NCBI GenBank assembly: GCA_003339415.1
Contig: PDHQ01000119.1
Location: 35,139-99,138, forward strand
Source of the DNA: Ophiocordyceps camponoti-saundersi (nom. inval.)
Lineage: Eukaryota > Ascomycota > Sordariomycetes > Hypocreales > Ophiocordycipitaceae
Length of the DNA: 64,000 nucleotides
Direction: 5' to 3'
In this document: positions 55,527 through 64,000 of the stretch, in pieces
How the letters are laid out: every line of letters starts with the position of its first letter
How positions within the stretch are numbered: position 1 is the stretch's first letter
The notes under the pieces: generated by a model
Database searches by the model: none
What the model was told of the DNA's origin: nothing
What the model saw: the letters and a program-made list of their open reading frames with translations, nothing else
Program-made: the position numbers and the translations under genes

Positions 55527-56761
55527 TTAGGTCTTCCTGAACCGACCCTGTAGCCAGCATCGGTACATCTTGAGTTTCTTCGCTCGATTGACGAGAAGCC
55601 GTCGATCGGCTTGAAGATTCTCTATGTCAAACATAGGCGCAATCTCTTCGCCATCACTTGTGCTCGTCTTAGTCCATATATTCGCCAGCTCGTCCGTGTC
55701 GAAAAAATAGACGCGCGTGCCGTCGCCTCGGACGTAAAAGTTCTCCTCCAAATACCGTCCCTTGCGGAAACGGACTTGGGCCAAGTCACCCCTTCCGTAG
55801 TCGCGAAAGCAAACCAGACCGCCTGGCTTGAGAAGCCTGTGCACGTTACGGACAGCCTGCTCCCAGTCCGTCGGCGATAACGCTGAGAAGACGAAAATTA
55901 GGACGGCCACATCCACGGAACCGTCCTCGAGATCAGGTGGCAGACAGTCGTCCGATACGTCCCAAACGTCAGCCTGGATGTGCTTGACATCGTAGGCCTC
56001 ATGTGTCCGCATCACCTCTACGGCTGTCTTGGAGAAGTCGCAAGCGTGGATTTTCAGATGCGGGTTTTGGTTATTGGCAAGCAACGGAAATGCAGTGTTG
56101 CCGGCGCCAGCGCCAATCTCCAATACGACAGTTGGCCCAGCATCTTCTTTGGACATCTGGGCAAGAATGGGAAACTCTTGCTGGAGCCATTTGCGATTTT
56201 TGAAGAAATTCGACGCGTTATTCTTGTAGAATAGGTTCCACCACTTCGCAGGGTTCGAGTTAAATCTATCTTTAGTAACGTGTCAGTCAATCTGTATATC
56301 GCAGGTATTCAATTAGAAGACTGAAGCAAGAGGTGACGTATCAGATGGGAGCGAAAGACTATTGAAGGTAAAGTTTTCATCATCTTTCTCAGATGAACTA
56401 TGCATGCAAAAGAATCATCATGACATCGGAGAGCGGACGAAGACACGAAGTGCTTACTCTTATCAAAGTCGGACACGGGAGCCTGGCGCTGAACCTCGTA
56501 CTGACTCTCAGCGTATTCCTTGTACGCATCGTCCGTCTCGACGTGGTCCCAGGCATTGAACTCGAACACGTCATCCTCCTCGGTAAGAAAGCGGCTCCCG
56601 AACTGAAACGGATCACTCCGCTTCCAATTTTTAGCAGGGTCGTGGGATCGATGTGGCGGCACTTCCGGCTCCGAGACGGCCACGTTATCTGGGCTTCTTA
56701 ATGTGAGGGCAGCCAACTCGTCCGCAGGAGTTTGTGACGATGATTCATTTTCGTCTGTCAT
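55527..56761 (-). CDS. TRM140: tRNA N3-methylcytidine methyltransferase (Trm140/METTL2 type)
   Basis: Two exons (56761-56458, 56269-55527) give about 348 aa. A family-typical N-terminus (SRFLTEEDDVFEFNAWDHVE) joins FNSNPAKWWNLFYKNNASNF across a 188-bp intron. The SAM-binding motif VLEIGAGAGNTAFPLL follows, then ADVWDVSDD and VLIFVFSALSP. The last part has GGLVCFRDYGRGDLAQVRFR and the conserved NFYVRGDGTRVYFF. Trm140/METTL2 methylates C32 in the anticodon loop of tRNA-Thr and tRNA-Ser. No actin-binding extension of the budding-yeast type is seen. Upstream of it, in the same direction, lies the PPAT gene. Confidence 0.9.
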
Positions 56762-56940
56762 CTTAGTTTCATGCGACAGTCCCACAGCGTGACTTCGGAC
56801 GCCATGAGCCCTTAGAGATGGATATCAAGATTTGCAGCAATGAGAAATCATGATTTGCGAAGGAATTTTTCGGCGACAAGAAGTCCATTACGGAGTAACC
56901 CTGCAGGTCACATGACTGGTAAATATGATCTTCCGATCCG

Positions 56941-58302
56941 CTACGAGGGTACTGGCGCTTTGCGCGCCTCTGCTTTCCGTCTTCGTATCTCCGTGCTGCT
57001 GATTTTGGCGGCTAGATTCGCAGCCTCGGAGCGCCCGTTTTCCGGCCGATCCTCGCCGCCGTCAATATCGCCTTCAGCCAGCGTCGCATCCAATACGTCA
57101 ATCTCATAGATATCAAGCGGCTGCCAGCCGCGGGCGGTTCTCTTGCTGTTGATGGCTTCGCCGCCCCCACGGGTTTCGCCTGAGACGACGATAGCCTCAA
57201 TGGCTTCTTCAGTAATGGTAGGACCAAACGGATCATGAATGTCAACGCAGCGAACGAGTGCAGTCCCGTCGCAGAATCGCGCGCGGATCTCCGTCGCCGT
57301 CCCGTTGTCAACATCAGCACTGCCGCTCACAAAGCTCGTCGTTGTGGGCGCGTTAAACTGCGTGGCAAGAAATGCCATGACAGATCTGGCGCGTTCGTCC
57401 CATGATTGCATCTCCTCGGCATACTGTTTTTTGGACAGTAGTTCGCTGTTAGAGATGCCGACGATTATGGTACACGGCTCTTCGTTGCGTCTGGGGATAT
57501 TGAGGAGTAGTACGGCGGCTTGCAGAAGTAGCTTATGGCCAGCATGTAGGTGATCAAAGGTACCACCCAAGCAAACAGTCTTATACCCTCCGATGGCGTT
57601 ATCTCCGATGTCATCAACTTGTTCACTCGCCTGTTCTTGCGTGATGGGATCTCCTGCAGGTGAGCTTTGACCTCGCGACGACGGGGCTCGACTGGAAAAG
57701 CTTATGCCGCTATCGATAGTCACCAATTGGTGTTGCAGTATCTTCTGCCGCCCTTCAGCATGCGCAAGATAGTCATTGAGCAGGCGGTAGCCGGACTCGC
57801 TACTAGTATGAAATATAGTATTCCACGGCCGTACAGTGGCAGCGAAAGTAGGCAGATCCAGGACGACGGTGCTGTTGGAAACCTCCTGGAAGGAGAAGCG
57901 CTGACAAGATGATGGCGGCTCCCCAGGCGCGGCGCGTGAATCATGTTGAATGAGGACGACACGAGCATCGACGACGCCGGTTTCGTCGCTGTCCACAGCA
58001 GCGGGAATGCCAAAGTTGGCGCAGATATGTGCTATCAGGTCATAAAGCTTGCCGATGAGAGCCTGAGCAGATCGCCAGCGGATGGAAAATGACGATGACG
58101 CGGCCTCGCCACTGTCGACCGAGCTCGGAACCAGGACGGAGGCGGCGACGGCGACAATCAGTACCTGAGGCGTGCGTTCGCGACTGAGCCGTGTGAGAAC
58201 GGCCGTGAGGGGCACTCGGTAGGCGACATGAAGGCTGGCTCGGGTAGCGGGCCGCGGAGGAGAAGGGAGGAGGAGCAGCGAAGGGTGCAAAGAGTTGTTC
58301 AT
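56941..58302 (-). CDS. CAB4: Pantetheine-phosphate adenylyltransferase (PPAT)
   Basis: A single exon of about 453 aa. The nucleotidyltransferase motif GGTFDHLHAGHK is at about residues 246-257, and ISSTEIRRR lies near the C-terminus, the two ATP-binding signatures of the family. NAIGGYKTVCLGG opens the catalytic domain and RCVDIHDPFGPTITEEAIEA lies inside it. The N-terminal 240 residues are weakly conserved, as in other fungal Cab4 proteins. PPAT makes dephospho-CoA, the fourth step of CoA synthesis, in a cytosolic complex. The ATG at 58302 is the first in frame. It is divergent from EMC2. Confidence 0.9.
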   Translation of the reverse strand: MNNSLHPSLLLLPSPPRPATRASLHVAYRVPLTAVLTRLSRERTPQVLIVAVAASVLVPSSVDSGEAASSSFSIRWRSAQALIGKLYDLIAHICANFGIPAAVDSDETGVVDARVVLIQHDSRAAPGEPPSSCQRFSFQEVSNSTVVLDLPTFAATVRPWNTIFHTSSESGYRLLNDYLAHAEGRQKILQHQLVTIDSGISFSSRAPSSRGQSSPAGDPITQEQASEQVDDIGDNAIGGYKTVCLGGTFDHLHAGHKLLLQAAVLLLNIPRRNEEPCTIIVGISNSELLSKKQYAEEMQSWDERARSVMAFLATQFNAPTTTSFVSGSADVDNGTATEIRARFCDGTALVRCVDIHDPFGPTITEEAIEAIVVSGETRGGGEAINSKRTARGWQPLDIYEIDVLDATLAEGDIDGGEDRPENGRSEAANLAAKISSTEIRRRKAEARKAPVPS

Positions 58303-58697
58303 AGCCACGATTGTGCGATGGGCGAACTGACTTCGTGGACAGTCATAACTGCCAACGGTAGATATATATAGAAGTCATCAGCAATGGCCCATGGGACACA
58401 CACTTCGTCGCTGCGCCGACCAGGAGAGGACGATTGGATATCTGAGGGTAAAGATTAAATAAGCATCTTACCTCATACGCAGGCTCATAGCTTCCTGCGG
58501 AAGGTACCCACTACCTAGTTGTATTTATTTACTAAGGTAGGTGCCCACCACGGTCCACCTGCCTCTCTTGTCCAGCTCTCGTCACAGTGTGTGGCCACGC
58601 CTGTGATGCTGGAGCCGCCAGCTGGCTGAAACCGCTTCGCAGATCGATCTTCTGTCACGATCCTCGCCTCTCCGAAGCGCCAAGCAAAGATTGCAGA
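58303..58697. promoter_or_regulatory. Bidirectional promoter of CAB4 and EMC2
   Basis: 395 bp between divergent starts. A TACCTAG/AGGTAGG inverted motif at about 58,513-58,543 sits near its middle. No other clear element. Confidence 0.45.
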
Positions 58698-59847
58698 ATG
58701 TTGCCCTCGTCGCTTCTCCGCCCTCAAGGTCGCCTCACCCCTCACGAGGCCTCAGAACTGGCGCGACAAGCCCCTGAGATCCTCCGCAAGAACCCCAAGG
58801 CCTTTTCCGCTTCTCCGTTACGGGCCCTCTTTACCACTCCTGAGACTTCTCAGCTCTGGACTGTATACGAAAACCTGCTGCTTTCGTGCCTACGGGTAGG
58901 CGATGATGCCTCTGCGCTTCAGTGCCTGGAAAGATTGGTGACGCGGTTCGGCCAAGAGGACGAGCGCATCATGGCGCTGCAGGGGCTTACGCAGGAGGCC
59001 ATGGCTTCCAGTGATAACGAGCTGCAGAAGATACTCGACGGCTACGAAGCCTGTCTAGAGAAGAACGACGCCAATATCGTGAGCACGCCGTCAATTGGTC
59101 CTTACGAGGCTCTCCTGACGTGCTATAGCCAATTCGGAAGAGAAAGATCGCGCTGCTGCGCTCCATGGGCAGAATCTCGGAGGCCGTCACGGCCCTCAAT
59201 GCGCTTCTCGACTTCAACTCTACGGATGCGGAAGCCTGGGCAGAGCTAGCAGACATGCATGTGACGCTCGGCCTTTACTCCCAAGCTATCTACGCACTTG
59301 AAGAGGTTCTCGTGTTGATGCCCAATGCCTGGAACGTACGGCTTTCCTTCCGCGTTTGGCACAGAGAATTATTTTGACTGTTTGCATCAGATTCACGCCC
59401 GGCTGGGCGAGGTTTCACTGATGGCCGCCGACGCGAACTCGGAGAACAACCAACAACAAAAACATTTGGCCGAGGCTGTTAAGCGCTTCTGCAGGAGCAT
59501 CGAGCTTTGCGACGATTACCTGCGAGCCTACTACGGTCTGAAGCTGGTACGTACAACGACGCAGGCTACCTACCTAGCGGTTGCAAAATGGCTAAGCGAG
59601 AAAATAGGTAACGGACAGACTATTGAAATGCGAACCGCGGCCAAAGAAGCAGCAGCAAGATATCGAGGGCTTTGAATTGGTTGATGACGCGATGGTGAGG
59701 CAGCTTAACGAAGCGGCAACGGAAAAGCTGTCGGAAATTGTGCTCAAGTACGGAGCCGGCGAGAAGCTCTGGCAGGGTTACGATGAGGGCGAAATCACTG
59801 CCGCTCGCCGTCTCCTCAAAGAAACGTCGGCCGACGTCGTCCGGTAA
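58698..59847 (+). CDS. EMC2: ER membrane protein complex subunit 2 (EMC2), TPR protein
   Basis: Four exons (58698-59078, 59129-59335, 59391-59546, 59608-59847) give about 327 aa. TPR-like helix pairs run through the middle (RKRKIALLRSMGRISEAVTA, then AWAELADMHVTLGLYSQAIY and EEVLVLMPNAWNIHARLGEV), the array that forms the cytosolic EMC2 cup. EMC inserts tail-anchored and polytopic proteins into the ER membrane. All introns are phase 0, 50-61 bp. This is the last recognisable gene before the right-hand transposon island. Confidence 0.87.
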
Positions 59848-60986
59848 GAATAGCCGAAGTGCAGGCGGTGGTCCAGTGACGAGACTATGATGCTGCCGGC
59901 TCTGCGCCTCATCAATAGCAAGGCTAGCTAGCGGCAGGCTGAGCGGGACGATGCCTCATCGGCTGCGACGTTGGAACGTGTTTTTGAACGCGCAAGGGAG
60001 AGGGATGGCGCTTTTCATTGGGACCTCAGTGACGGGAAACGAGGGTATTGGGCGTCGGGCATCAAGGGCGTGTGTGGAGAGTATGAATGGACCGATTTCA
60101 GCTGTTACATGGACGCGAACACGCAGACATCTAGCCCTTGTCCTCCCGTCTTCCGCCCCTTGGGCACTCATCACCATGCCTCTGCCGTGGTTGGGCATGT
60201 GAGAAAGGCGTCGGCTTGGGCTCCAGTAACGGAAATTACCTCTTGGTAGCACAAACCCTACGACCGACATGCTGTAGACGGGGCGAGCGTGACGATGCGC
60301 GATCTCGTCACGAATCTGAGCCAAAAGCTGAGCAGAGTCATACTCGAAACTCGCATGACATTGCCAAGGACATACAGACTCGTCATTTTGCTGCCCAGAA
60401 CAGTGCTGTTTGCCCCTTTCCAGCGCCTGGTTAGGCGCCGGAGGGCGTCTACGCCAGAACCGCCCTCCCCTGAACAGTCGGCAAGATAATCAGAAGATTT
60501 TGGCTGCTGAGGGATACTCGGTATGCAGTCAGGCAGGCAGGCTTTGACACAAACACCAGGGGCCTGCGCCTTTGGGCGTTGACGGGCTGGTGACTCATGA
60601 AAGTTTTGTCGTTACAAGGGGGGGGAGGAGGAAAGGGAGTCGGACGAGTCGCACGACCGGCGGCTCGCATGCGTCGTACAGAAAAAGTACGCATCCCGGT
60701 TTTCGCCACGATCATCATCGTCAGCGAACATCTATGTATGTGTGTAGGTATGAAGGGTTTGCAGAGGCAGGACAGAGGAAGCAAAGGCCTCGGATGTGAA
60801 AGCTCCATTCCCCTGAACGGACGATCCCGCGTGGCTACAGGCGTACAGCCGGCTCCCTTCCCAAGAGAGAAGACGGTGGCATGAGAGGCTGACGTCTGAC
60901 GCGTGTGATGGTGGCAGCGGCCCGAATATCATGATGTGGCTTCCTTTGTACCATGCCAAAGAGCACAGATACTGGGGGAGCAAGAC

Positions 60987-61054
<68 letters not shown>

Positions 61055-62270
61055 AAATTCGCCCGAGGACTTGGAGAGCTCTCTCATTCAAGGTCGTCGT
61101 CGCTGATAAGGCGCTTAGAAAAACGGTATCACCGCTCGATCATGACTATGGCGCCTCTCCGCGGGCTGCAGCGGGTGGTGGTACGAGAGTAGCGAAAAGC
61201 AGGCAGATTCGGAGTGAAAGCTGAGATTGGGCTTTGATTGTGCCTCATTTGGGCAGAGAAAAGGAAGATGATGGTATCCGTGATTGTGTCGACTGTTGGT
61301 CACCTGATGCGCAGTATCCGTAGGAGAAGAAGTGAGGTCCGGCCCATTGGAGAGTTGTGTGGTTAAGAGAGCTTAGCGCAGTGGCGCTGGGCCGGTCGTG
61401 GGTCAGGGATGCACCCTGCGAGATCTACTATGTCGGTGCCTACCAGGTAGGTACAAGGTATCTATTTTCAGGACGACCACATCACGGCCGGCCTCCCTCT
61501 TCCTATCATCACCTCTCGATGGGGGGGGGGCGGCTCCAACGTATGTATGTATGTATATACCTAGGAGGCTACTTAGGTATAAAGCACGGTCAATCCTCTC
61601 CAGTGCCGTGTGTTCATACACCGTACACGTATGTATATACGGACATACAATGAAATACATCTTACGGCTATCGGAGACGGAAATTGGCTGGCATCGTGCA
61701 ACAACAGACAAGAAACTCCCCATCTCTTCCTCCCACCCTCTCCCTCTCTCTCTCCACATCTTTGCTGGACGACGGCGGTGACACTCAAACTCGGGTGATG
61801 CCGCGCTGGGGACCGGGGACCAGGATATGCCAAGTTTCTCTACCTACCTACGCCGCCCTATGAAGACCCTCTTTTCGAATACTGCCATCTTCATTGGATG
61901 CAATATCGCGAAGCGCAGCCACCGCTTCTCGGCACACGCCCAGGCCTTTAATCGTCTTTCTTTTTTTCCCTTTCTGACCCTAGATGCTAAGACCACTGCC
62001 GACCTACCTATTCGTACCTAGCTAGAGCTGCGTCTCTGCGATCGGCCTTTTCTTCCAGCATATGCTGGTGAGAAAGGAGAAAGGAAGAAGAAGGATTGAA
62101 AATTTTTGCAAACAAAGCAAGGCGACGCAGACAAAACTAATTTCAACCGCCACCCCCTCTCGAGCTAAGCCCAAGGAGCACTCACAGTCATATCGGGTCG
62201 TTGCTCCGCGACGGCAACAAAGAGGAAGCTCGCTTCAGCTGACAGCTCGTCCCTGGACCACCGCCGAACC

Positions 62271-62272
<2 letters not shown>
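59848..62272. other. Gene-free flank next to the right transposon island
   Basis: About 2.4 kb with no supportable gene. It includes a (GATGAC)n repeat (about 60,984-61,054), GTATGTATGTATAT near 61,542-61,556 and TACCTACCTA motifs near 61,838 and 62,004. Base composition is that of the gene-rich block, not RIP-like. Open frames here are of random or repeat-driven composition. Confidence 0.55.
60984..61054. repeat. (GATGAC)n hexanucleotide microsatellite
   Basis: About eleven near-perfect copies of a six-base unit. One frame reads as Met-Thr repeats and the other strand as Val-Ile repeats; neither looks like a real protein. Confidence 0.95.
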
Positions 62273-62310
<38 letters not shown>

Positions 62311-62343
62311 CCTCCTCCCCCCCCCCCCCCCCCCCCCCCCCCC
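62273..62343. repeat. Double poly-C tract at border of right RIP island
   Basis: A run of 37 C (62,273-62,309), then GCCTCCT, then a run of 27 C (62,317-62,343). The other strand is G-rich and could form G-quadruplexes. It sits exactly where normal DNA gives way to RIP-type DNA. Length is likely unreliable in assembly. Confidence 0.9.
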
Positions 62344-64000
62344 TCTAGCCCGCTAATACCGTGCTAGGCAGCTCGAAGCCTTTACTAGCCCTCTTAACGA
62401 TAATAGTTCTATTACTTGCGGTAGTATTAAAATAATAGAATATAAAGCACGTAGCGACTATATATTTTAGATCTATAAGGTATACCTCTCTACGAAAATC
62501 GCCGCCTCTCGTCCCCTTACTTTTAAGTATTCTACCTAGTTCTCTTATCTTCGTAGCGCTATCTAATATACTCGTAATAAGAATCTACCCCCTAATACGT
62601 AGACTGCCGCACTCGACGCCGCCCTCGCCGCTAGCTATATCTAATAGACGCCCGGCACCTACTCTAGTCGTCTAATAGTAAGGCGTTTCTTTAAACTCGT
62701 CGGACCTAATAGACCTTCTCTTATCGCCCGCGCTATTCCCGGCATACTAAAGCGTCGGGCTTTCGAGGCGTAGGAAACGATTGCTAGCTTAGCTCCTCGT
62801 ATTATCGACTTCGGTTACCCTATACCCTTTTATACTATATTGCCGCTAATTAAAAAGGGTTTTATAAGTTTAATTAGTAGTAAATAGCTTAAAGACTTAT
62901 ATATCTAATAATATTACGCTAAAGCCCGCGACCTCCTCCGGAGCCTCCTCCCTAATCCTATATATAACCTCCTCCTAATATAGGCGCTTACTATTGCCGC
63001 GTTATCGGAAACTCCTCGGGCGCTTAATAACGCTCCCGGGTTTACTACTTTCCCCGCGAAAAAGAACCCCGAGTAGTTAGCGGTCGTGATTATTCTCCGT
63101 GCACTCTAGTATATATATCTAGGACGATTTCCCCCTAGATAAGACGGTATATTATCTATTATAGATATACGTGGAAAAATTAGTAAGATACGACTATTCT
63201 TTTATATACCCTGCTCCCTTTTTACCTTACTCTATTCTAACTTATCTAATATATAGAGTATAAAGGCGCAAATATTTATATACTTAAGTAGTTAGGACTT
63301 ATTACTATTCGTAGCGATAAAAGAACCCCTAAAGGCCGTTAAATCCTCGTCTCTAATAAAAAAACGCTTTACCGACTACGCTCGGAACTATATTCTTTAC
63401 TCGAGTAACCCTAAGCTTTTCTAGCAAAGGTTTTTAAGACTAATAATATAGTTTAGCTTTATCGCTACTAGTCTATAATATGTAATAAACCCCCGCCTTT
63501 ATAATACTAATCCGTAGAAGTTCCTAAGATATAAGAAAAGGGCTGAGTAAACGATTTAATCGATACCTATAAAGGCTCCTAATAGTATCTTATATATAAT
63601 TAGCGTTTATTTCTTCTTACGCTAGCCTATTACTATCGATAAAATAGTCTCACCTCTTTATAATCTAACCTTGCCTCTTCTCTTCTCCTATATCGTAATC
63701 TACGTATCTCTATATACCCCTTTTATAATCTATTAGATATTCCTTATTATAAGAATGCCTATCTAAATATATTACTCGCGACGTAAATACGTATATATAT
63801 AAATATATAATATATAAAATATAAATCTAGGCGAAATAATAACTATAAATCACCTTTTCTAATATTAACTACCTACTAATATTATCCTATCTAATACGAT
63901 ATATAAACTGGCCCTTTTTTCTACTATTAGCTTATTATATATATACTTATTATCCTTTTTATCTTTTTAAGAAAAAAACCTATAGATCGCTCGCTACGTC
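62344..64000. repeat. RIP-degraded AT-rich island (right), truncated by the window
   Basis: From about 62,360 the sequence again lacks CA and TG, is full of TA, and has no open frame of useful length. This matches the left island and points to a second transposon-derived, RIP-mutated block that extends past the window. One decayed frame is described separately; the remainder could not be assigned. Confidence 0.88.
62471..62960 (+). pseudogene. RIP-decayed reading frame, family unknown
   Basis: A plus-strand frame of about 163 codons stays protein-like with only TAA/TAG stops. It includes the segments RRFFKLVGPNRPSLIARAIP and IIDFGYPIPF. I do not recognise the family. It is probably part of a transposon protein, cut off or blurred at both ends. 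Confidence 0.4.

Noticed and set aside
60931..61224. Open frames reading Met-Thr or Val-Ile repeats
   Set aside because: Artefacts of the GATGAC microsatellite.
62062..62367. Open frame ending in polyproline
   Set aside because: The proline run is only the poly-C tract; the rest has no domain.

Overview
The window is nuclear DNA of a filamentous ascomycete (Pezizomycotina, most likely a sordariomycete). The evidence is short GT-AG introns (about 50-110 bp), GC-rich genes on both strands, and fungus-specific families such as Eis1, Rcy1, Sfk1 and Mid1. It also carries the signature of repeat-induced point mutation (RIP). I cannot name the genus from the sequence.

Layout: (1) Positions 1 to about 11,770 are an AT-rich island of dead transposable elements. 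CA and TG dinucleotides are almost gone, the sequence is saturated in TA, and no long open frame survives. Decayed Ty3/Gypsy domains can still be read: RT, RNase H and integrase on the minus strand at 4.3-6.6 kb, and an integrase C-terminus plus chromodomain on the plus strand at 9.1-9.7 kb. A long decayed frame of unknown family lies at 2.25-3.65 kb (+). (2) About 11.8 kb to 59.8 kb is a gene-dense euchromatic block with 21 recognisable protein genes, mostly housekeeping and syntenic-looking. (3) 59.85-62.27 kb is gene-free, with a hexanucleotide repeat. (4) A pair of poly-C runs (62,273-62,343) marks the junction with a second RIP-degraded island that runs to the window end.

The genes in order are: IRC22/TRAP-alpha-like ER protein (+), IRC20/SHPRH-type SNF2-RING protein (-), mitoribosomal mS41 (+), orphan bZIP (+), SMAP-domain lysine-rich protein (+), RAMP4/YSY6 (-), small mitochondrial-type membrane protein (+), GH3 beta-glucosidase (-), SDR oxidoreductase (-), aspartate kinase (-), RFX factor (-), YOP1 (+), MID1 (+), RCY1 (+), CDK7/KIN28 (-), SFK1 (+), EIS1 (-), tyrosine phosphatase (+), TRM140-type tRNA methyltransferase (-), phosphopantetheine adenylyltransferase (-) and EMC2 (+).

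Several products act at the ER or plasma membrane: IRC22, RAMP4, YOP1 and EMC2 in ER translocation or shaping, and MID1, SFK1, EIS1 and RCY1 at the cell surface and in recycling. This is probably chance linkage rather than a cluster. I found no secondary-metabolite cluster, CRISPR array, rRNA or convincing tRNA. Gene models were spliced by hand from reading-frame continuity and splice signals. No convincing new multi-gene system was found. The items most worth a second look are the decayed elements and their borders, an intron that can be retained in frame next to a RING finger, a stop/start-overlapping uORF, a bZIP with no visible zipper, a 20-nt exon, a GC-AG intron and the unresolved RCY1 5' end.
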